12,189 nucleotides of DNA from Alphaproteobacteria bacterium UBA2947 (GCA_002348925.1 DEBV01000002.1:70484-82672); one strand, 5' to 3'; shown: positions 6,458 to 12,189, counted from the first letter of the stretch. Notes: generated by a model from the letters alone, not told the origin. Made by a program: numbers and translations.

Positions 6458-6641
6458 CAAATAGAAAATGTCCCACTGGGACATTTTTTGTTTGTGTTGA
6501 AATGTTTATATGGGATTAGGCACTATAACGAAGTTATTGGGTTCGACAATGAGTAGATTTTGCAAGCAAAGCGCAGTGAAATCGTTACGAATGCGCCACA
6601 GGCACAAAGTGCCGAGGCAATCCCTCACCATCCGCCACAAA
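6439..6641 (+). repeat. 23-bp direct repeats of the tRNA-Ser 3' end flanking a structured segment
   Basis: The sequence 6439-6461 (T-loop end, 3' acceptor strand, CCA and CAAA) is repeated identically at 6619-6641, 180 bp away. Duplication of a tRNA 3' end is the classic mark of integrase-mediated insertion. The DNA between holds a terminator (6465-6489), ATAAC-GAA-GTTAT (6525-6537), a spaced GCGCA/TGCGC pair (6571-6575, 6592-6596) enclosing TCGT-T-ACGA (6582-6590), and GGCAC-AAA-GTGCC (6601-6613), but no convincing gene. It may be a scar of a lost island or a very small element. Confidence 0.75.
6465..6489 (+). terminator. Intrinsic terminator after tRNA-Ser
   Basis: AAAATGTCCCA (6465-6475) pairs with TGGGACATTTT (6477-6487), ending in a run of six T (6484-6489). 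Confidence 0.85.
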
Positions 6642-6645
6642 AAGC

Positions 6646-6673
6646 AAACGCCCACACGGGCGTTTAATTTTTT
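6646..6673 (+). terminator. Second intrinsic terminator, after the distal tRNA-end repeat
   Basis: AAACGCCC (6646-6653), loop ACAC, GGGCGTTT (6658-6665), then AATTTTTT. It lies just 4 nt past the second repeat copy, so it may be the original tRNA terminator displaced by the insertion. Confidence 0.85.
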
Positions 6674-6674
6674 G

Positions 6675-6703
6675 TTGCATTAAATTTCTTAAATTCCTAT
6701 AGT
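6675..6703 (+). promoter_or_regulatory. Promoter of the glycosyltransferase pair
   Basis: TTGCAT (6675-6680), 17 bp, TATAGT (6698-6703). The expected transcription start (about 6710) is only 2-4 nt before ATG 6713, and no ribosome binding site is visible, so the mRNA may be leaderless. Confidence 0.55.
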
Positions 6704-6712
6704 CAAAATATC

Positions 6713-7654
6713 ATGAGTGAACCGATAGTATCTATTATTTTACCAAATCGTAATTATGCGCCTTTTATACCAGACGCCATTGCTTCTATCAAGGCACAGA
6801 CTTTGACGGATTGGGAATGCATAATCATAGACGATGCCAGTACTGATAATTCAGTAGAAGTTATCAAAGGTTTAATTGCTGATGATAATCGCTTTAAGTT
6901 GATTGTTAATGCATCGCCAAGGGGAATTTCCACATCTCGTAATTTGGGAATAAATTCGGCACGTGGTGAATATATTTCGTTTCTAGATTCAGACGATTGT
7001 TATGCTGAATTTTTTCTGGAAATGTTGGTGAAATTGGCTCGTGAAGCAGATGTTGAAGTCGCAGGTGCATTGACCAAGATAGTTGATGAAAATTTCCATT
7101 TCAAAGTATCTGATGTCAAGTGGAATACATACGATTATAAATTCTTTGAAAATCCGCTGGATATGATAGCAGCGCCTCAGGTTCGCAAATGGATTTGGTG
7201 TTGGCGCAAGATATATAAACGCAGTCTTTTAAAACATATTCGTTTTCGCGATGAAATGAAAGTAAACGGCGATGATGTTATGTTCATGTTAGATTTGCAG
7301 TGGCATATTCCACGCATCGCAGAATCTAACATCGAAGGCGTGTATCATCGTACGCATAAAACATCTGTGACGTCAAGATTTGATATTAACAGAATTACTA
7401 TGTTTCCGTTGATGTTCAAATATATCAAAGATGGCTTGTTAGATAAATACAAGAAAGATTTTTGGGATGCGTTTTATCCTGGCTTGTTCTTGTTGTTGTT
7501 GTCTGAATGTTTTGTCAGATTCAGCAGTGTTATAAGCGAACAAGATAAAAGAGATTTAAAGAAAATACTGAAATTGGCGTGCAAACAGATTGTGATGAAA
7601 AGGTTGCCATTTAAACAGCGGTTATTATGCAGGTATTTAATATGGAAAAAATAA
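6713..7654 (+). CDS. Family 2 glycosyltransferase
   Basis: A 313-aa GT-A fold enzyme that transfers a sugar from a nucleotide-sugar donor. The N-terminus VSIILPNRNYAPFIPDAIAS (6-25) and IIIDDASTDNS (37-47) bind the nucleotide. ISTSRNLGINSARGEYISFL then DSDD (92-95, the DxD metal site) follow. WCWRKIYKRSLL (162-173) and NGDDVMF (185-191, in the place of the usual ED catalytic base) complete the family pattern. A C-terminal hydrophobic patch (GLFLLLLSECFV) may contact the membrane. It is co-transcribed with, and overlaps by 13 nt, the GT8 gene, suggesting both build one surface glycan such as lipopolysaccharide. Donor and acceptor are unknown. No Shine-Dalgarno is seen. Confidence 0.92.
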   Translation: MSEPIVSIILPNRNYAPFIPDAIASIKAQTLTDWECIIIDDASTDNSVEVIKGLIADDNRFKLIVNASPRGISTSRNLGINSARGEYISFLDSDDCYAEFFLEMLVKLAREADVEVAGALTKIVDENFHFKVSDVKWNTYDYKFFENPLDMIAAPQVRKWIWCWRKIYKRSLLKHIRFRDEMKVNGDDVMFMLDLQWHIPRIAESNIEGVYHRTHKTSVTSRFDINRITMFPLMFKYIKDGLLDKYKKDFWDAFYPGLFLLLLSECFVRFSSVISEQDKRDLKKILKLACKQIVMKRLPFKQRLLCRYLIWKK

Positions 7655-8583
7655 ATATATTATATTCTTTTGGTAAAGATTCTTGGCGCATGGCGGCAGT
7701 GTCTATTGAATCGTTGTTGTTGTCTGCGAAAGAAACGACGAAAATAGCAATATACTGTATGGTGGAACCAGGGACCAAGGGATATTGGAAAATCAGAAGA
7801 ATTGTAAAATCGCATAAACATGGCGCTGAATTGGTATGGCGTAAAGTTAATCCGAAAAAAAATCCATTTAAAGACCAAGAAACATCGAAAACTAATCCAA
7901 AGGCTTTTTATCGTTGTTTTGCGCATCGCGTTTTCAAAAAGATTGACAAGATATTGTATTTAAGCACTGATACTTTGATGTATCGTGACTTGTCAGAATT
8001 GTTTAACACAGATATTTCTGATTGTGTTTTTGGTGCTGTTCCAGATATGGCACCGATAAATGACGCAAGTAATGCGCTGGGTGTTTATGCCAAGGAATTT
8101 TCTGAAAAACATTTAAACAAGGGCCCATATTATAACTGTGGGGTTTTGTTGTTAAACCTTAAAAAAATGGCAGAAAATGAACAAAAGTTATTTGAAAACA
8201 AAGAGCCTTTGCGTTATCCAGTTCAAGATTTATTAAATATTACATTTGTTGGTAAAATTAAAACATTGCCTTTGAAGTATAATTTGGCGCCAGGTGTTGG
8301 TGTTCCTGCGCACTTTTCCAAAGAAGAAGCGGCGGAAATAAACGCGGGTGGGCATGTTATATTGGATTGTTATTATGCCAGGGCATACGACAAAGAACGC
8401 GCGAACAAGGTCACGTATGATATGTTTGAAAAATGCGCCGAAAAAATTGGTATGACGCCGAAATCTTTTTTGGTCGCGGATAAAAAGAAAGAAAAAACCA
8501 GAAAAACTTTTATTCCGAACATAACGGTACGCGGACAAAAAGTGCTGTTTTTTGGCATGGAAATAGATTCTCAAAAACAATAA
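7642..8583 (+). CDS. Family 8 glycosyltransferase, altered metal-binding motif
   Basis: A 313-aa protein similar to LgtC/WaaJ-type GT8 retaining glycosyltransferases. Visible marks: INILYSFGKDSWRMAAVSIESLL (4-26), KIDKILYLSTDTLMYRDLSELF (100-121), GPYYNCGVLLLNLKKM (161-176), QDLLNITFVGKIKTLPLKYN (195-214). The usual YLDxD metal site reads YLSTD, with Ser at 108 for the first Asp, and the usual C-terminal HYxGxxKPW region reads LDCYYARAYDK, lacking the metal-binding His. It may be inactive, metal-independent or have a changed mechanism. ATG 7642 is preferred (AGG 8 nt upstream); ATG 7627 would add five residues. It overlaps the GT2 gene, so translational coupling is likely. Confidence 0.85.
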   Translation: MEKINILYSFGKDSWRMAAVSIESLLLSAKETTKIAIYCMVEPGTKGYWKIRRIVKSHKHGAELVWRKVNPKKNPFKDQETSKTNPKAFYRCFAHRVFKKIDKILYLSTDTLMYRDLSELFNTDISDCVFGAVPDMAPINDASNALGVYAKEFSEKHLNKGPYYNCGVLLLNLKKMAENEQKLFENKEPLRYPVQDLLNITFVGKIKTLPLKYNLAPGVGVPAHFSKEEAAEINAGGHVILDCYYARAYDKERANKVTYDMFEKCAEKIGMTPKSFLVADKKKEKTRKTFIPNITVRGQKVLFFGMEIDSQKQ

Positions 8584-8586
8584 AAG

Positions 8587-8609
8587 AACACCAAACTGGT
8601 GTTTTTTTT
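8587..8609 (+). terminator. Intrinsic terminator of the glycosyltransferase operon
   Basis: AACACCA (8587-8593), loop AAC, TGGTGTT (8597-8603), then T to 8609. It begins 3 bp after the GT8 stop codon. Confidence 0.9.
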
Positions 8610-8627
8610 GTTTTTTGAAAAAACCAT

Positions 8628-8656
8628 TTGGTTAAGATTTGAATTTATGATATTAT
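8628..8656 (+). promoter_or_regulatory. Promoter of the first secreted repeat protein gene
   Basis: TTGGTT (8628-8633), 17 bp, TATTAT (8651-8656) with TTTATGA just before the -10 box (extended -10). The same layout precedes the genes at 10894 and 11684. Confidence 0.7.
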
Positions 8657-8680
8657 ATTTGGCAAGGAAGGGAAAATAAA

Positions 8681-10111
8681 ATGAGAATTTTATCAAGTGT
8701 TTTGGTTTTGTGTGTGTTTGGCATAACTGGTGCGAACGCTGCGCCAAGTGTCAGAATGTTGGGGTCAAGCGCCGCCAGAGTTGGTACAAATACAACAGTT
8801 GTGAAATCAGACAATAATTCCAACGCAAATGCATCGGCGGCTCGTCTTGGAACGATTCGTTCAAAGGCTGCTAGTCTCAGTGCGCCGATTACTACAAAGA
8901 AAGTTACGACGCCAACTACTGCGGCTGGTTCTGCATCTAATGCGCGTTTAAGTTTGGGAAAATATATTCATTCAACAGGTGTATCTGCGGGGACAATAAA
9001 AACTGATACGAATTCAACCCCTGGTGTAGCGTCCAGTGATTTTGTGGCTTTGTCTGACCAGGTAAAAGATTTGGAAAGTTCGTTAGAAAAAGGTTATTAT
9101 ACAAGAAGCGAAGTTAACGATATGCTTGAAGACATTGCTTTGGGTGATATGAGCGGTGTTTTATCTGATTATGCAACGGTAGAAGCCTTGAATTCAAAGG
9201 TGGATGCGTCTGCATTAGACAGTTATGCAACAAAGGAAGCGTTGGATGCAAAAGTAGATAGTTCTGTATTAAGCGCATACGCAACAACATCGGCGTTAGA
9301 TGCGAAAGCAGATGCGACTGCATTGAACGATTATTTGACAACTGCAAGTGCTTCGGAAACATATCAACCAATTGGTGATTATGCAACAACAGAAGCGTTG
9401 AGTGCGAAAGCTGATGCGTCTGCGTTAAGTGCATATGCAACAACGGAATCATTGGGCAGTTATTACACCAAAGACGAAGTTGACAGCAAAGTTGCAGGTA
9501 TTGTCGCGGGCGATATGAACGAAGCTTTGACTCATAAACAAGATACGATTTCAGATTTGGAAAATATCCGTTCTGGTGCTACGGCTGGTGCGGCGGCGCT
9601 TCAAGCGTTGGATAATTATGCGACAACATCGGCGTTAGAGGCGAAAGCGGATGCTTCTGCGTTAGACAGTTATGCGACGAAAGAAGCGTTGAATGAAAAG
9701 GCAGATGCGGCAGCATTAAGCGCATATGCGACAACATCGGCATTAGAGGCGAAAGCGGATGCTTCTGCGTTAGACAGTTATGCAACGAAAGAAGCGTTGA
9801 ATGAAAAAGCAGATGCGTCTGCATTAAGCGCATATGCAACAACAGAGGCTTTAAATTCAAAGGCAGATGCTTCTGCATTGGAAGGTTATTTGACGACATC
9901 AAGTGCGGCGACGACATATCAGCCAATTGGCGATTATGTTTCGAATCCTAATTTGCCATCAGATTCTGGTGATTTCATGTTGGTTGTTAACCGTAATGAA
10001 AACGGCGAATATACTTATTCATGGCAAAGTGTTTCAACCAGCGGTGGTTCCAGCAGTGGCAGCGAAAGTGGCGGCGGCAGCGGCTGGGGTATGGACGATT
10101 CTGATTGGTAA
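8681..10111 (+). CDS. Secreted repeat protein with 18-aa coiled-coil-like repeats
   Basis: A 476-aa exported protein. MRILSSVLVLCVFGITGANA is a signal peptide cleaved near residue 20. Residues 21-120 are a Ser/Ala/Thr-rich low-complexity region. Residues 139-162 (YYTRSEVNDMLEDIALGDMS) recur in variant form at 261-282 (YYTKDEVDSKVAGIVAGDMN). Residues 164-418 are mostly an 18-aa repeat of the form YATTxALxxKADASALxx, with TYQPIGDY inserted twice (228, 412). THKQDTISDLENIRSGATAG (285-304) is shared with the 10894 protein. The C-terminus is Gly/Ser-rich and ends in Asp/Trp (GWGMDDSDW). It resembles phage tail fibres and trimeric-adhesin stalks, but no YadA-type membrane anchor is present. AAGGAAGGG precedes the start. 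Function unknown; probably a fibrous secreted or surface protein. Confidence 0.85.
   Translation: MRILSSVLVLCVFGITGANAAPSVRMLGSSAARVGTNTTVVKSDNNSNANASAARLGTIRSKAASLSAPITTKKVTTPTTAAGSASNARLSLGKYIHSTGVSAGTIKTDTNSTPGVASSDFVALSDQVKDLESSLEKGYYTRSEVNDMLEDIALGDMSGVLSDYATVEALNSKVDASALDSYATKEALDAKVDSSVLSAYATTSALDAKADATALNDYLTTASASETYQPIGDYATTEALSAKADASALSAYATTESLGSYYTKDEVDSKVAGIVAGDMNEALTHKQDTISDLENIRSGATAGAAALQALDNYATTSALEAKADASALDSYATKEALNEKADAAALSAYATTSALEAKADASALDSYATKEALNEKADASALSAYATTEALNSKADASALEGYLTTSSAATTYQPIGDYVSNPNLPSDSGDFMLVVNRNENGEYTYSWQSVSTSGGSSSGSESGGGSGWGMDDSDW
9170..9934 (+). repeat. 54-bp coding repeats with a recent 108-bp tandem duplication
   Basis: The coding DNA for residues 164-418 repeats with a 54-bp (18-aa) period. 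Units 9617-9724 and 9725-9832 are adjacent 108-bp copies that differ at about five positions by eye, so the duplication is recent. Longer-range copies are more diverged. Confidence 0.85.
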
Positions 10112-10161
10112 AGAAAAAGGCTTCGTATAACACAAAAAAGTATAAAAAAAGAGAAACTATA

Positions 10162-10815
10162 ATGACACGCAACAAGGCTTTTTTGATTGTATCTTTAATC
10201 GCGATGACGGCGGCGGGATCTGCTTTGGCTGATACGACGGCGACACGTGAATGGGTCAAAGCCCAGGTTTATGATAAATACATTGAACCACAGGGTAATG
10301 CGTTGAATACAATTAACAAACGTTTGGCGACAGATGTTCGTGATAAAATATACACTTATGACAAAAACACGAAAACAGTGTCAAATCCATTACGCACAGA
10401 AGGACAAAATGCCTTTGATGGTGTTAACGAAGTTTTGGAAAAAGTTGATGGCAATAATGGTGAAGCGGGTTCTGCGGTTCAATTACAAACAACTTCCAAG
10501 AACGCGTTTGGTGCTATTAACGAATTAAAGGGCGAAATAGACAGCATCAGTGTCCCAACAAAGATTAGTGATTTAACAAACGATTCTGAATTTGTCAAAA
10601 GTTCAGAAGTTCCAACAAAGATTAGTGATTTAACAAACGATTCTGACTTTGTCACAAGTTCGGACGTTCCAACAAAGATTAGTGATTTAACAAACGATTC
10701 TAACTTTGTCACAACTGAAGGTGTTGAAGATGGGGTATATCTTTACACCAGCGAAGGTTGGTCCGAAATGCAAGTAAGAAAAGCTTTTCCATCGGGTTTA
10801 ACTTTTGATGAATAA
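10162..10815 (+). CDS. Secreted protein with phage-tail-fibre-like repeats
   Basis: A 217-aa exported protein. MTRNKAFLIVSLIAMTAAGSALA is a signal peptide cleaved near residue 23. TATREWVKAQVYDKY (26-40) corresponds in position to the YVKGAYNA motif of the two following genes. LQTTSKNAFGAINELKGEID (108-127) and three 19-aa VPTKISDLTNDSxFV repeats (131-187) resemble modules common in phage tail fibres. The C-terminus GVYLYTSEGWSEMQV looks like a short globular cap. The start is ATG 10162, since the signal peptide begins there; an upstream in-frame start at 10105 would bury it. Only 50 nt separate it from the previous stop, so it is probably co-transcribed. A weak TTGGTA/TATAAC pair lies in the gap. 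Function unknown. Confidence 0.83.
   Translation: MTRNKAFLIVSLIAMTAAGSALADTTATREWVKAQVYDKYIEPQGNALNTINKRLATDVRDKIYTYDKNTKTVSNPLRTEGQNAFDGVNEVLEKVDGNNGEAGSAVQLQTTSKNAFGAINELKGEIDSISVPTKISDLTNDSEFVKSSEVPTKISDLTNDSDFVTSSDVPTKISDLTNDSNFVTTEGVEDGVYLYTSEGWSEMQVRKAFPSGLTFDE
10552..10722 (+). repeat. Three 57-bp tandem coding repeats
   Basis: Units at 10552-10608, 10609-10665 and 10666-10722 encode VPTKISDLTNDSxFV plus four variable residues. They are nearly identical at the DNA level in the first 40 bp, and the variable residue is Glu, Asp or Asn. Confidence 0.9.
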
Positions 10816-10824
10816 GAAACCGCT

Positions 10825-10852
10825 TTGGAATAACAAGAGTTTATGATAAAAT
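10825..10852 (+). promoter_or_regulatory. Promoter of the 10894 secreted protein gene
   Basis: TTGGAA (10825-10830), 16 bp, TAAAAT (10847-10852), with TTTATGA before the -10 box. It lies just after the stop of the 10162 gene; no terminator is seen between them, so read-through is also possible. Confidence 0.6.
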
Positions 10853-10893
10853 AAAGTTATAAAAACGAAACGAAAGAAAAAGAGGGGAATGGC

Positions 10894-11475
10894 ATGAATA
10901 AAATATTTGGAATATCTTTGGCTGCGGTTTTGACGGCTGTCCCAGTGGTAGCGAATGCTGCGAATGGTGAAGTTATTCCTGGTGATCCAGGTGCAACAGT
11001 AGCGAATGCTTCATTGGCAAGTTCTGCTGCTGGTTATAGTTTGGCTGTTGAAGACGGCAAAGAAGATATGATGGTGACTGCTGGGTATGTCAAAGGTGCA
11101 TACAATGCGGCAATCAAAGCAATTAACAGAGTATCTCATGATACAGCAACTGCTTTGGACAGCAAACAAGACACAATCACTAATTTATCAACTATCGAAT
11201 CTGGCGCGGCCGATGGTGCTGCTGCGGCGGCTGCGATTGGTTCAATGACTGCTTTGCAAGGTGGCGAAACTTTGGTCGAAGCAATTAACGCGGTCAAAGC
11301 AACTGCTGATTCTGCATTAACGTCTGCATCGTTGGAAGAATATACAACTGCATCAGAAGTCACAACTGCAATTAACAGTGCCACAGCCAGTGGAAGTATT
11401 ACAGTTTTGACAACATGGAATTCAACTGCCGAAGAAACAGTGCCAGTAAATGGAACTGTTCGTGCGGCAGAATAA
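10894..11475 (+). CDS. Secreted Ala/Thr-rich protein, YVKGAYNA/KQD family
   Basis: A 193-aa exported protein. MNKIFGISLAAVLTAVPVVANA is a signal peptide cleaved near residue 22. Residues 60-78 (MVTAGYVKGAYNAAIKAIN) and SKQDTITNLSTIESGAADGA (90-109) define the family: the first is shared with the 11684 protein, the second with the 8681 protein. The middle and end are Ala/Thr/Ser-rich and predicted helical (AAAAAAIGS, EEYTTASEVTTAINSAT). It ends abruptly in NGTVRAAE without an anchor or sorting signal. GAGGGG lies about 7 nt before ATG 10894. It is probably secreted or periplasmic; function is not known. Confidence 0.83.
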   Translation: MNKIFGISLAAVLTAVPVVANAANGEVIPGDPGATVANASLASSAAGYSLAVEDGKEDMMVTAGYVKGAYNAAIKAINRVSHDTATALDSKQDTITNLSTIESGAADGAAAAAAIGSMTALQGGETLVEAINAVKATADSALTSASLEEYTTASEVTTAINSATASGSITVLTTWNSTAEETVPVNGTVRAAE

Positions 11476-11484
11476 ACCAGATTC

Positions 11485-11512
11485 GGGTGGTTGCGGTAAA
11501 TCGCAACCATCC
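11485..11512 (+). terminator. Strong hairpin after the 10894 gene, without a T-run
   Basis: GGGTGGTTGCG (11485-11495), loop GTAAAT, CGCAACCATCC (11502-11512), an 11-bp stem with one G-T wobble. No T-run follows, so it may stabilise the mRNA 3' end or act with a termination factor rather than as a classic intrinsic terminator. Confidence 0.5.
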
Positions 11513-11582
11513 AATCAGATGAAATACAAAATGTTTCGTATGAATAAATTGAAAAAAATATTTTGCATTTCATAAAAAACGT

Positions 11583-11612
11583 TTGGAACCGACCCCCGAT
11601 TTATGATATAAT
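11583..11612 (+). promoter_or_regulatory. Promoter of the 11684 secreted protein gene
   Basis: TTGGAA (11583-11588), 18 bp, TATAAT (11607-11612), with TTTATGA before the -10 box. The transcript leader is about 65 nt; its last 53 nt (11631-11683) contain no T and are almost all A and C up to the ribosome binding site. Confidence 0.75.
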
Positions 11613-11683
11613 CTTGGTCAGGTAAAGGTAACAAACGAAAAACAAAAAACAAACAAAAAACAACACAAAAAAGGAAGGAAAAC

Positions 11684-12189
11684 ATGAAAAAAATACTTGG
11701 AATATCTTTGGTTGCGCTTTTTGCAGCAGTTCCAATGATGGCAGGTGCTGCCAACTTGACTGAAAAAACACCAGCCGATACAGATGCTCAAAAAGTAGCG
11801 GCAGTATCTTATGTAAAAGGTGCTTATAACGCAGTTGCCAGTGCGGTCAACACAAAACAAGATCAATTGAAAGTTGGTGAAACCAATATCCAAACGGCAG
11901 TTGTTGCGGCTAATGCAATCAGTTCTACTGTTAATGGTGCTAATGACGATAAATTAGTAACGGAAAAAGCAGTTTTGACAGCAATCACATCTGCAACATC
12001 AAATGCTTCGTCTGCCGCATTGGATTCTGCAAAAGATTATGCTGACAGTGTAGCTTCAGCAGCAGAATCAGCAGCGAAAGGTTATGCTGACACAAAAGCA
12101 GCGGCAGCAGAATCAGCGGCAAAATCTTATGCTGATGGTTTGGCAAGTAATTATGATGCAGCGGGCGCAGCATCAGATGCGTTGGATGC
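11684..12189 (+). CDS. Secreted Ala-rich helical protein, YVKGAYNA/KQD family, partial
   Basis: Open for 168 codons to the right edge; the stop lies outside the window. MKKILGISLVALFAAVPMMAGA is a signal peptide very like that of the 10894 protein (MNKIFGISLAAVLTAVPVVANA). SYVKGAYNAVASAVNTKQDQ (42-61) matches the family core. Then NDDKLVTEKAVLTAI (87-101), and from about 105 an Ala/Ser-rich heptad-like region with repeated SAAKxYADxxA (119-153), probably a coiled-coil stalk. GGAAGG lies 6 nt before ATG 11684. It is a paralogue of the preceding gene and forms part of the same array. Function unknown; a secreted or surface filament is a reasonable guess. Confidence 0.85.
   Translation, partial: MKKILGISLVALFAAVPMMAGAANLTEKTPADTDAQKVAAVSYVKGAYNAVASAVNTKQDQLKVGETNIQTAVVAANAISSTVNGANDDKLVTEKAVLTAITSATSNASSAALDSAKDYADSVASAAESAAKGYADTKAAAAESAAKSYADGLASNYDAAGAASDALD

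Noticed and set aside
6524..6537. TATAACGAAGTTAT resembles one arm of a loxP site
   Set aside because: It has an extra base compared with the loxP arm and no second arm at the right distance; a chance match to a small palindrome.
6086..6556. 156-codon plus-strand ORF overlapping lgt and tRNA-Ser
   Set aside because: It runs out of frame through lgt and then through the tRNA gene; no ribosome binding site and no family resemblance.
6510..6641. A second, degenerate tRNA or tmRNA piece
   Set aside because: Only the 3' end matches a tRNA; there is no matching 5' acceptor strand, anticodon arm or canonical T-arm upstream.
8702..8716. Lipobox in the signal peptide of the 8681 protein (VLVLC)
   Set aside because: The residue before Cys11 is Leu rather than Gly, Ala or Ser, and the Cys is too close to the N-terminus; ANA/A is a better signal peptidase I site.
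9114..9926. Minus-strand ORFs (9114-9452, 9579-9926) rich in Leu, His and Met
   Set aside because: They are antisense shadows of the 18-aa repeat region, open only because the repeats avoid stops in that frame.
9170..9934. Regular repeats that could suggest a CRISPR array
   Set aside because: The units are contiguous, in-frame coding repeats with no unique spacers.
8681..10111. Trimeric autotransporter adhesin
   Set aside because: The stalk-like repeats fit, but the C-terminus is a Gly/Ser-rich acidic tail without the YadA-type beta-barrel anchor.

Overview
The window is AT-rich, gene-dense bacterial DNA from a Gram-negative organism: it has two secreted outer-membrane beta-barrel genes and a prolipoprotein diacylglyceryl transferase (Lgt). 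Lgt resembles alphaproteobacterial versions, with a motif close to FxREPDAQxGF near its C-terminus. Together with the AT-rich composition and the array of repetitive secreted proteins, this suggests a host-associated or otherwise little-studied alphaproteobacterium. That placement is an inference and was not tested by any search.

Left part (1-2066, minus strand): two outer-membrane beta-barrel genes. The first runs off the left edge. The second ends in a strong intrinsic terminator. A plus-strand orphan gene (2067-2615) of unknown function follows, with a promoter that resembles the heat-shock (RpoH) type of Alphaproteobacteria. It converges on the next operon through a shared bidirectional terminator.

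Centre (2656-6457): a minus-strand operon reads Bax-inhibitor-1-like membrane protein, 2[4Fe-4S] ferredoxin (59 aa), single-chain glycyl-tRNA synthetase. It is divergent from a small coiled-coil-like gene (5088-5390) whose promoter contains a perfect inverted repeat. Lgt and tRNA-Ser(UGA) follow on the plus strand. The last 23 bp of the tRNA region are repeated 180 bp downstream, and the DNA between is rich in small palindromes and has its own terminator. This looks like an integration scar or a very small element.

Right part (6713-12189, plus strand): two overlapping glycosyltransferase genes (GT2 and GT8), probably for a surface glycan, then four consecutive genes for secreted, Ala/Ser/Thr/Asp-rich repeat proteins. 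The last is cut by the window edge. These four have signal peptides and share modules (YVKGAYNA, KQDTI...SGA..GAA). Some carry phage-tail-fibre-like repeats (18-aa units with YATT/KADASAL; three 19-aa VPTKISDLTNDS units). Three of the four have the same promoter style, TTGG(A/T)(A/T), 16-18 bp, then TTTATGATAwwAT. This array is the most novel part of the window: a modular, recombining family of secreted filament-like proteins with coordinated promoters.

No gap between genes exceeds about 300 bp. The larger gaps (1827-2066, 6458-6712, 11476-11683) are described in the entries.
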